A stretch of 5,460 nucleotides of DNA from Thermoplasmata archaeon UBA184 (lineage in GTDB: Archaea; Thermoplasmatota; Thermoplasmata; Lutacidiplasmatales; UBA184): the NCBI GenBank assembly GCA_002495185.1, contig DAEB01000039.1:22272-27731 (forward strand). Direction: 5' to 3'. The position numbers were made by a program, and so were the translations under genes. The notes under the pieces are model-generated. The model did not search any database, was not told the DNA's origin, and saw only the letters and a program-made list of their open reading frames with translations. Shown piece by piece: positions 1-4,850 of the stretch. How positions within the stretch are numbered: the stretch's first letter is position 1; every line of letters starts with the position of its first letter.

Positions 1-242
1 TCAGCCCGATGGAGGCGTTCCGCAAGGTGGTCCAGAGCGCGGGACGTTCCCTCGTCCTGGTGTCCGGTGGTGAGAAGGTCGGGGATGAGGAACTGCTTGC
101 GAAGGTGCGTTCCTCGATGGATGCCGGGGCGACGGGGATCATCTTTGGTCGGAACCTATGGCAGCGTCCGAAGGCCGATGCCCTCCGACTGACCCGGGAG
201 CTTCATGCCATCTTCCGGGAGTACGCACAACCCCCGTCGTAG
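1..242 (+). CDS. Class I fructose-bisphosphate aldolase-like protein (DhnA/DeoC-LacD family), C-terminal part
   Basis: This is the 3' end of a gene entering from the left edge; the reading frame begins at base 3 and stops at TAG 240-242, leaving about 79 residues. Seen: the fragment carries the phosphate-binding end of a TIM barrel, with LVLVSGGEKVGDEELL followed by a helix and then MDAGATGIIFGRNLWQR. Known: archaeal class I aldolases of this family have SGGPK and VGRN(V/I)(W/F)Q at these places, where they bind the substrate phosphate; they cleave or form fructose 1,6-bisphosphate through a Schiff-base lysine. That lysine lies upstream of the window and cannot be checked. The GRNxWQR form is closer, as I remember it, to fructose-bisphosphate aldolase than to the related ADH synthase (GRNIFQ) of archaeal aromatic amino acid synthesis, but the choice is not firm. 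The internal ATG at base 9 is not the true start. The 3' end overlaps tsr3 by 38 bases. Confidence 0.85.
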   Translation, partial: SPMEAFRKVVQSAGRSLVLVSGGEKVGDEELLAKVRSSMDAGATGIIFGRNLWQRPKADALRLTRELHAIFREYAQPPS

Positions 243-780
243 TGGGCCGCTCCGCCTCTGGGTCATCCTCGCGGGGGAGGACCACCCGAAGGCTTGCACC
301 GGGCGTCGCTTGATGCACTGGGGCCGAGTCCGACTTATGGCGAATGCTTCCCGAGACGCCCCCGGGCCGGTCGTGCTCGACCCGTACGCCCCGACCCCCC
401 TCTCTTCGGCGGACCGGGCGACCGCCGCGCGCTCAGGGCTGCTCGTGGTCGACTGCTCCTGGAACCGCCTCTCGGCACGGGGGGGCTTCCCCGGCGAGGA
501 TGGCCGCACGTCGCGACACGGGTCTCGACGGCGCCTTCCGATCCTGATGGCCACCAACCCTCAGCATTACGGACGGGTCGCTCAGCTTACGACGGTCGAG
601 GCGTTCGCCGCGGCGCTCTACGTCCTCGGGCGAGAGTCCGAGGCACGGCGGGTGATCGATGGTTTTGCGGGGGGCGAAGAGTTCTGGGAGGTGAACCAGA
701 TTCGGTTCGATCGCTACCGTGCCTCGAAGAACGCCGCCGACATCCTCGCGGCGGAGAAAGAGTTGTTCGGCGCGGTCTGA
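205..780 (+). CDS. tsr3: Tsr3-type rRNA aminocarboxypropyltransferase (RLI-like N-terminus plus DUF367)
   Basis: Known: Tsr3 transfers the 3-amino-3-carboxypropyl group of S-adenosylmethionine to a modified uridine of small-subunit rRNA, a late step in cytoplasmic ribosome maturation in archaea and eukaryotes. Seen: the 191-residue protein has the family blocks in order. These are DHPKACTGRRL (about 26-36, family DPKKCTG), LDPYAPTPLSSAD (58-70, family LSPxxxxxLSxxD), VVDCSWNRL (81-89, the hallmark DCSW), LPILMATNPQHYGR (111-124, family LPxLxAANPxNYG) and LTTVEAFAAALY (128-139), then a helical C-terminus. Start: ATG 205 has GGGAG at 196-200 four bases upstream and is the only standard start that keeps the CTG motif. 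It adds about 15 unconserved residues and overlaps the aldolase by 38 bases, so the exact start is uncertain. The overlap suggests co-transcription with the aldolase gene. It ends 16 bases from the convergent phosphatase. Confidence 0.9.
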   Translation: MPSSGSTHNPRRSGPLRLWVILAGEDHPKACTGRRLMHWGRVRLMANASRDAPGPVVLDPYAPTPLSSADRATAARSGLLVVDCSWNRLSARGGFPGEDGRTSRHGSRRRLPILMATNPQHYGRVAQLTTVEAFAAALYVLGRESEARRVIDGFAGGEEFWEVNQIRFDRYRASKNAADILAAEKELFGAV

Positions 781-796
781 CGACCCGCCCCCTCGG

Positions 797-1696
797 TCAG
801 CTGGGATTCGGGAACGTCCGACCCTCGGTCGCGAGGTGTTCCACCCGGAGGTCCGTCACGGAGTGAAGAGGAGTTCCGAGCGGCACCCGGGCGACGATCA
901 CTCCTCCGAACCGCTCGTAGATCCGCGAGGTGTGCAGTGTGAGGCAGCGCCCTCCGTAGAGCGGTCGACCGGTCAGGTCGGGGTCATGCCCGCGCAGCAT
1001 GATCTCGAGTCCGGTGCTCGTTAGGAACTCCTCGAGGTCGAGGCGACCCCAGGGAGGCGCCGCCCCCCGCCGGATCCGGGACGCGTCGCACTCCGCCCAC
1101 GTGATCTCGCAGAGACGGTCGTCGTCCATGTCGACGAACGCCCGGGTCCAAGGGATCGGAAGCTTTCCGCGCGGGAAGCCGGCGTGGGCCAAGTACGCAC
1201 CGTTGGGAGTCGTCACGGCGAAAGGACCTCGTTCCAAGAGGCCCAGAAGGCGGTCGTACCGGGTCGAATCCGGGCCCCAAAGCTCGTCGACCTCCTCCGG
1301 GAGGTTGTGAGGAACGGCCGGAATGCGATGGACGATCTCGTGGTTTCCCTGGATCAGGATCACGAGTGCCGGTGCCTCGGCGACCAGCTCCAGAAGATAG
1401 AGGGCGTTCGCGACCGATCCGGCGGGCCCGCAATCGTCGGGGGCGCGGTCGACGTAATCCCCCAGCCCGATCAAGCATCGCTTCCCCTCCCGGTATCGTT
1501 GGACCACCTCCTCCACGGACCTCCAGTCACCGTGCGAATCCCCGAAGACGATCGCCTCCTCTGCTACGCCCTCCGGGACCTCGACCAGCGGCGGACGGAC
1601 CGGAACGGTACGCTCCAGATACCCGAGCAGATCGTCGGCCTCCTCCGGAGCGAGACGGAGGATCTCGGTGGGCGTCCGGAGTCGGTGCTCTCCCAA
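797..1696 (-). CDS. PPP-family serine/threonine protein phosphatase (calcineurin-like metallophosphoesterase)
   Basis: Inferred role: hydrolysis of phosphoserine/threonine, or of another phosphoester, in the cytoplasm with a two-metal centre. Seen in the 299-residue product: GDSHGD (52-57, the GDxHG motif), GDYVDR (79-84, the GDxxDR motif), GNHE (117-120), AHAG (170-173) and RGH (235-237). These supply the expected Asp, His and Asn metal ligands in the right order and spacing for the PPP family. The fourth motif reads HAG rather than the HGG of eukaryotic PP1/PP2A; HAG also occurs in prokaryotic PPP enzymes and in symmetrical Ap4A hydrolases, so the substrate is not settled. There is no signal peptide or membrane segment. 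The start is TTG at 1696-1694, the only plausible start before the conserved domain; GGAGG lies 11 bases upstream, a long spacing. The start is only 33 bases past the end of tRNA-Leu on the same strand, so the gene is either read through from the tRNAs or has a promoter inside tRNA-Leu. Confidence 0.88.
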   Translation of the reverse strand: MGEHRLRTPTEILRLAPEEADDLLGYLERTVPVRPPLVEVPEGVAEEAIVFGDSHGDWRSVEEVVQRYREGKRCLIGLGDYVDRAPDDCGPAGSVANALYLLELVAEAPALVILIQGNHEIVHRIPAVPHNLPEEVDELWGPDSTRYDRLLGLLERGPFAVTTPNGAYLAHAGFPRGKLPIPWTRAFVDMDDDRLCEITWAECDASRIRRGAAPPWGRLDLEEFLTSTGLEIMLRGHDPDLTGRPLYGGRCLTLHTSRIYERFGGVIVARVPLGTPLHSVTDLRVEHLATEGRTFPNPS

Positions 1697-1707
1697 CGTG
1701 GGTCGAA

Positions 1708-1712
1708 CCTCC
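1708..1712 (-). promoter_or_regulatory. Ribosome binding site of the phosphatase gene
   Basis: GGAGG on the minus strand, 11 bases before the TTG at 1696. It lies in the short gap after tRNA-Leu and supports the TTG start, though the spacing is longer than usual. Confidence 0.5.
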
Positions 1713-1743
1713 TAGGGGAGACGGAAAGGTGCGGGGGGCCGGA

Positions 1744-1778
1744 ATTCCCGGGGACCGGTCACGTGGACCGGCCCACCC
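1744..1778 (-). other. 35-nt T-loop intron of tRNA-Leu (between positions 59 and 60)
   Basis: Removal joins TTCAAA to T, giving TTCAAAT between perfect GCCGG/CCGGC stems. The intron folds into a long hairpin: GG, a bulged T, then GGGCCGGTC against GACCGGTCCCC (11 pairs including one G-U), with loop CACGT. The bulges are AAG and ATT. The central helix TTCA/GGGA is imperfect, with one wobble and one A-G mismatch, so this is a relaxed BHB. The exact cut could shift by a base, but the existence of an insertion is required by the flanking stems. Confidence 0.85.
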
Positions 1779-1826
1779 TTTGAACCGGCGAATGCCCTGG
1801 GCAACAGGGTCCTAAGCCCTGCCTCG

Positions 1827-1853
1827 GTGGCCCCGTCCGAACGGTCGGACGGC
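1827..1853 (-). other. 27-nt D-loop intron of tRNA-Leu (between positions 21 and 22)
   Basis: The predicted RNA forms a textbook BHB motif: central helix GGCC (exon, positions 18-20a) with GGCC (intron), 3-nt bulges AAG and ACC, an outer CTC/GAG helix, and an inner 8-bp hairpin CCGTCCGA/TCGGACGG closed by CCGT. Cutting as AA|G and AC|C leaves GGCCAACGAGG, a normal archaeal D-arm. Known: archaeal splicing endonuclease cuts within such bulges. The position is inferred from this fold and the restored tRNA. Confidence 0.9.
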
Positions 1854-1904
1854 TTGGCCGAGCTGGAGCACCCCCGCACGGCGAGTGGTTGACGGTCGGA
1901 AGAG

Positions 1905-2011
1905 TAGCCCCGGCAGGAGCTTCGGCCATCGAGGAGTTCGACCTCGACGGCGTTCGAACCTGCGTCGCGAGATCCAGAGTCTCGCATGATTGGCCACTAC
2001 ACTACGGGGCT
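1905..2011 (-). tRNA. tRNA-Gln(CUG) with a T-loop intron
   Basis: The gene spans 107 bases and gives a 73-nt tRNA after removal of one 34-nt intron. Seen: acceptor AGCCCCG (2011-2005) pairs perfectly with CGGGGCT (1912-1906), and the discriminator is A (1905). The D-arm GTGTAGTGGCCAATCAT is the form I know from euryarchaeal tRNA-Gln. The anticodon stem is CGAGA/TCTCG with loop CTCTGGA, giving anticodon CUG (1977-1975), which reads CAG. The T stem is GCAGG (1963-1959) with CCTGC (1917-1913), and the mature T-loop is TTCGAAT. CCA is not encoded. It is the first gene of a minus-strand series (tRNA-Gln, tRNA-Leu, phosphatase), with a TATA-like box about 27 bases upstream. Confidence 0.95.
1919..1952 (-). 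other. 34-nt T-loop intron of tRNA-Gln (between positions 59 and 60)
   Basis: The fold is a complete BHB: central helix TTCG (T-loop exon) with CGAA (intron end), 3-nt bulges AAC and GCT, the T stem as outer helix, and an inner 10-bp helix GCCGTCGAGG/CCTCGATGGC (one G-U) with loop TCGAACT. Cutting AA|C and GC|T joins TTCGAA to T and restores a canonical TTCGAAT loop. Confidence 0.93.
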
Positions 2012-2134
2012 ACAGCGAAGCCAGCTTAGGGCCGTTGATAAACGTTGCCGCACGGAGGAGCTTCCGCCTTTGCGACGACGAGGTTCGACCACACGGCACA
2101 AATAGACAGGGGCCGTCTCCCGCGCGTCCATGCC
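2012..2134. other. Divergent intergenic region between tRNA-Gln and the transporter operon
   Basis: No gene is seen here. It should hold promoters in both directions. The minus-strand TATA-like box is at 2035-2042. For the plus strand the only AT-rich candidate is CAAATAGA near 2098-2105, which would place a transcription start near 2130, just ahead of the ribosome binding site at 2135. This plus-strand promoter is a weak inference. Confidence 0.4.
2035..2042 (-). promoter_or_regulatory. TATA-like box of the tRNA-Gln/tRNA-Leu unit
   Basis: TTTATCAA on the minus strand is an AT-rich island in GC-rich sequence, centred about 27 bases before the tRNA-Gln 5' end. That is the distance expected of an archaeal TATA box from its transcription start. 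No convincing purine-rich BRE is seen beside it. Confidence 0.55.
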
Positions 2135-2139
2135 GGAGG
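2135..2139 (+). promoter_or_regulatory. Ribosome binding site of the permease gene
   Basis: GGAGG six bases before ATG 2146. It favours that start over ATG 2191, which has the weaker GAGG at 2180-2183 seven bases upstream. Confidence 0.5.
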
Positions 2140-2145
2140 CGTCGC

Positions 2146-3963
2146 ATGGCGCGGGAAGGGTGGGTCCACTTGCCGGGTCGAGGGCGTACCATGCCGCCAG
2201 CGGCGAGCCCAGCGAGCTTTGGAACCGGGGACGGCCGAGCCGCCTCCGCTGAGCCGGGCCGGCTCCGCTGGAGCCGACCGGCGACCCTCCTCTACCTCGC
2301 GGTCCCGGCGGCGGTCGGTCTAATCGCGGCCACCGATCCCGCGTTCACCCTCTCGGGGCTCGCCTCCTACCTTCCAACGGCCACGCTCGACGTCACTTAC
2401 TCGTTCCTCCGCATGTCGGCCGCCTATCTTCTTTCGCTCGCGTTCGCGCTCACCTACGGTTGGTACGCGGCCGCGCATCACACCGGCGAACGAGTGATGA
2501 TCCCCGTGTTGGACATCCTCCAATCGGTCCCGATTCTCGGTTTCTTCCCGGTGGTCGTGTTGGTCCTCTACAATCTCCAGCCGGCCGGATTCGGGCCCAA
2601 TCTCGCGTCCGTGATCCTGATCTTCACCTCGATGTCATGGAACATGGTCTTCGGGGTGTACGAATCGCTGAAGACGATTCCGGCGGACCTCCGGGAGGCT
2701 GCGGACGCCTTCGGACTCCGGGGCTGGAACCGGTTTCGCACGCTCCTCTTCCCGGCGACCGTGAATCGGCTGGTCTACAACTCCGTTCTCTCGTGGACCG
2801 GCGGGTGGTTCTTCCTCGTGGAAGCGGAGATCTTCACGACCAACGGCGCCGCCCTTCCCGGCATCGGGAGCTTTCTGTCCTTCGCGGCGAGCGACCACAA
2901 CGGAACGCAGTTCATCGCGGGGCTCATCGTCCTCGTCGCGGTCATCGTCGCCCTCGATTTCCTCCTCTGGCGGCCCCTCGGACGGCGTGCGGAGAAGTAC
3001 CGTTACGACCAGGCTCCGAGCGGGGAAGCGGACCTCAGCGGTCCTTCGGGCACGTCGGGACGGTTCCGACGGGCCGCGGCCTACGTGGGCCGTGGCGTGA
3101 GGAGCAGCGTCGCACGGCTCAGTACCCCGCTCGTTCAGCTCGCGGCGATCACCGCGCGCCCCGCGCGTCCGCCGAACCCACGTCGTCAGTCCGTGATCTA
3201 CCACCTCTCGCTCGGAACGATTCTGACTCTGGTCTGGCTGATGTTGATCGCGATCGTGGTGGCGGTCTACACGGTGTTCAGCGGGACGATCGTCCCATCC
3301 GTTCGAGCGCAGATGCTCCAGATCCCGCTGGCGGTCGGGGCATCCATCGTCCGGCTCGTCGCCGCGTACGCCATCTGCCTCGCGATCTCGCTCCCGCTCG
3401 CGCTCGCCATCGCCCGGGGACCCCGCGCGCGGCGGATCGGGCTTCCGATCGTCGAAGTCGTCGCGTCGTTCCCTGCGACCGCGCTCTTCCCGGTGATCAT
3501 CTTCGAGCTCGTGCCGTACATCACGCAGGAGGGCGCCTCGATCCTGATGCTGATGACGGGGATGATCTGGTATCTCTTCTTCAACCTCCTCTCGGGGATC
3601 CGCTCGATCCCTCCCGACCTCATCGAGGCCGCGCGATCGTTCGGTCTCCGCGGCCGTAGGTTCCTGCAGCGCGTCGTCTTCCCCGGTGTCTTCACGGCCT
3701 TCATCACCGGCTCGATCACCGCATTTGGCGGTGGATGGAACACGCTGATCGTGGCCGAGTACCTTAACGTCGGCACGAATCAGTCGCTCAGCGTCCTCGG
3801 AATCGGCCAGATGATCGACATCGGGTACGCGGAAGCATCGTCGGGAGGGTATCCGCTCATGGTCGGGGCGCTGTTCGCACTGATCGCCACCGTCATCGCC
3901 ATCAACGAACTCTTATGGAAGCCGCTCTACCGGCGAGCGGTCGATCGATACCGGTACGATTGA
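2146..3963 (+). CDS. ABC transporter permease, duplicated (two fused NitT/TauT-type permease domains)
   Basis: Role: membrane channel of an importer of the nitrate/sulfonate/taurine (anion) class, probably working with the next gene's ATPase. Seen: the 605-residue protein contains two homologous halves, each with about six membrane helices. Half 1 has helices near 47-63, 88-109, 119-142, 152-172, 210-230 and 255-275; half 2 near 358-379, 400-422, 435-456, 464-485, 519-540 and 569-591. Each half has an EAA loop, the ATPase-docking site: EAADAFGLRG at 184-193 and EAARSFGLRG at 494-503, each followed by a VFP/LFP turn. Each also has a GGW segment and the same end, LLWRPLGRRAEKYRYD (273-288) and LLWKPLYRRAVDRYRYD (589-605). 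A polar linker of about 70 residues joins the halves. It resembles the archaeal duplicated anion permease family (COG4986). The start is uncertain: ATG 2146 has the best ribosome binding site, ATG 2191 would give 590 residues, and the frame's upstream ATG at 1990 lies inside tRNA-Gln. The substrate is unknown. Confidence 0.9.
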   Translation: MAREGWVHLPGRGRTMPPAASPASFGTGDGRAASAEPGRLRWSRPATLLYLAVPAAVGLIAATDPAFTLSGLASYLPTATLDVTYSFLRMSAAYLLSLAFALTYGWYAAAHHTGERVMIPVLDILQSVPILGFFPVVVLVLYNLQPAGFGPNLASVILIFTSMSWNMVFGVYESLKTIPADLREAADAFGLRGWNRFRTLLFPATVNRLVYNSVLSWTGGWFFLVEAEIFTTNGAALPGIGSFLSFAASDHNGTQFIAGLIVLVAVIVALDFLLWRPLGRRAEKYRYDQAPSGEADLSGPSGTSGRFRRAAAYVGRGVRSSVARLSTPLVQLAAITARPARPPNPRRQSVIYHLSLGTILTLVWLMLIAIVVAVYTVFSGTIVPSVRAQMLQIPLAVGASIVRLVAAYAICLAISLPLALAIARGPRARRIGLPIVEVVASFPATALFPVIIFELVPYITQEGASILMLMTGMIWYLFFNLLSGIRSIPPDLIEAARSFGLRGRRFLQRVVFPGVFTAFITGSITAFGGGWNTLIVAEYLNVGTNQSLSVLGIGQMIDIGYAEASSGGYPLMVGALFALIATVIAINELLWKPLYRRAVDRYRYD

Positions 3964-3995
3964 ATTCGGGACCGGATGCGAGGGACGGGGCTCCG

Positions 3996-4805
3996 ATGGC
4001 GCTGATCCGGGTCGAGCATGTCGACAAGAGCTTCGCCACGCGACATGGATCGATCGCGATCATGCGCGACGTCTCGTTCGAGGTCCAGGACGCCGATTTC
4101 GTGGCGATCGTCGGCCCCTCGGGATGCGGGAAGTCGACCCTCCTTCGCCTGATCCAGGGTCTCGACCATCCGACCTCGGGTGCGATCTACTTCCGGGACA
4201 AGAAGGTCGAAACGGTCTGTCCCGAGATGGCGATGGTCTTCCAGAGCTTCGCTCTCTATCCGTGGCTCACGGTCGCGGGGAACGTCGCGTTCGGACTCGA
4301 GGCGCTCGGGTGGGACAAGGAGCGGATCAACGCTCAGGTCGAGCGCTACATCTCGGTCACGGGACTCGAGGGATTTCACGACGCCTATCCGCGCGAACTC
4401 TCGGGAGGGATGCGCCAGCGGGTCGGCCTCGCTCGCGCCCTCGCGGTCGAGCCGGCGGTCCTCTTAATGGACGAACCGTTCAGTGCGCTCGACCCCCTGA
4501 CCGCGGAAAGCCTTCGCGAGGAGGTCCTTCAGCTCTGGCGCGACCCGCAGTTGCCGCCGGATGCCGTTCTGCTGGTGAGCCACAACATCGAGGAGGCAAT
4601 CCAGCTCGCCGACCGGGTCATCGTGCTCTCCCGCCGACCCGGCCAGGTCCTCGCTCAGGTCCTGGTCGACCTCCCGCGACCGCGAGACCGCAAGTCGACC
4701 GCGTTCTACGACCTGACGGACCGGGTCTACTCCCTCATCACGGAGGGGGGGTCCTCCGCGCCCGCCCGAAACCCCCTTTCCGAGGGGATTCCGCCGGCCG
4801 GGTAA
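3996..4805 (+). CDS. ABC transporter ATP-binding protein (NitT/TauT/SsuB type)
   Basis: Role: the ATPase that powers the duplicated permease from the cytoplasmic side. All nucleotide-binding motifs are intact in the 269-residue product: Walker A GPSGCGKST (40-48), Q-loop Gln83 in MVFQSFALYPW, signature LSGGM followed by RQRVGLARA (135-148), Walker B VLLMDEP (155-161), D-loop SALD (163-166) and the switch histidine His196 in LLVSHNIEEA. The ALYPWLTV stretch and the IEEAIQLADRVIVLSRRPG end are typical of the nitrate/taurine/sulfonate ATPases (COG1116). The C-terminus ends after a short proline-rich tail, without the AAA-associated domain that some bacterial relatives carry; that domain is encoded by the next gene. 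Start: ATG 3996 lies just before the first beta strand, MALIRVEHVDKSF. The in-frame ATG at 3915 would lie inside the permease gene. The gap from the permease stop is 32 bases, consistent with one operon. Confidence 0.93.
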   Translation: MALIRVEHVDKSFATRHGSIAIMRDVSFEVQDADFVAIVGPSGCGKSTLLRLIQGLDHPTSGAIYFRDKKVETVCPEMAMVFQSFALYPWLTVAGNVAFGLEALGWDKERINAQVERYISVTGLEGFHDAYPRELSGGMRQRVGLARALAVEPAVLLMDEPFSALDPLTAESLREEVLQLWRDPQLPPDAVLLVSHNIEEAIQLADRVIVLSRRPGQVLAQVLVDLPRPRDRKSTAFYDLTDRVYSLITEGGSSAPARNPLSEGIPPAG

Positions 4806-4807
4806 GA

Positions 4808-4815
4808 CTTATCAA
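4808..4815 (+). promoter_or_regulatory. Possible TATA-like box before the AAA-associated gene
   Basis: CTTATCAA lies 36 bases before GTG 4851 and shares TTATCAA, followed by CGG within one base, with the box before tRNA-Gln. It could start a short-leader internal transcript. The gene is also close enough to be read from the operon promoter, so this is tentative. Confidence 0.3.
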
Positions 4816-4840
4816 ACGGTCCTGAGTGGGGTGGACTGTC

Positions 4841-4844
4841 GAGG
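4841..4844 (+). promoter_or_regulatory. Ribosome binding site of the AAA-associated gene
   Basis: GAGG (in TCGAGGAA) six bases before GTG 4851. It supports the GTG start over the in-frame ATG at 4887, which would cut into the conserved FPKxxPxxxxGLL start of the domain. Confidence 0.5.
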
Positions 4845-4850
4845 AACGAC

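Larger units (their letters stand above)
1730..1877 (-). tRNA. tRNA-Leu(UAG) with two noncanonical introns
   Basis: The gene spans 148 bases and gives an 86-nt class II tRNA after removal of two introns. Seen: acceptor GCGGGGG (1877-1871) pairs perfectly with CCCCCGC (1737-1731), followed by discriminator A (1730). The D stem is CTC/GAG with A14 and GG18-19. The anticodon stem is CAGGG/CCCTG with loop CTTAGGA, giving anticodon UAG (1814-1812), which reads CUA and probably other CUN leucine codons. The 15-nt variable arm can form TGCC/GGCA. The T stem is GCCGG/CCGGC, and the T-loop becomes TTCAAAT once spliced. Without intron removal the D-loop and T-loop are far too long, and the second half of the T stem sits 42 bases from the first. 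CCA is not encoded. All stems pair, so this is an intact gene and not a pseudogene. It follows tRNA-Gln by 27 bases and probably shares its transcript. Confidence 0.95.

Noticed and set aside
156..557. Minus-strand reading frame opposite tsr3
   Set aside because: It is a GC-rich shadow with no family features; tsr3 motifs on the plus strand account for the region.
781..796. Terminator between tsr3 and the phosphatase
   Set aside because: The 16-base gap has no T-tract or hairpin in either direction.
1184..1815. Plus-strand reading frames opposite the phosphatase and tRNA-Leu
   Set aside because: They lack recognisable motifs and overlap a phosphatase with five intact catalytic motifs and a tRNA gene.
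1812..1979. Canonical 37/38 anticodon-loop introns
   Set aside because: Both anticodon stems are 5 bp and both loops exactly 7 nt, so nothing is inserted there.
1730..2011. tRNA pseudogenes, or permuted or split tRNAs
   Set aside because: All stems pair and the 5' half precedes the 3' half on one strand in each gene; simple intron removal explains every extra base.
1990..2145. N-terminal extension of the permease to ATG 1990
   Set aside because: It would lie across the tRNA-Gln gene and its promoter, has no ribosome binding site, and adds no membrane or conserved segment.
2635..3204. Minus-strand reading frame opposite the permease
   Set aside because: Its composition (Arg, Glu, Pro-rich) is typical of antisense to membrane protein codons, and no domain is seen.
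3915..3995. ATPase start at ATG 3915
   Set aside because: It lies within the permease coding region in another frame; the conserved domain begins right after ATG 3996.
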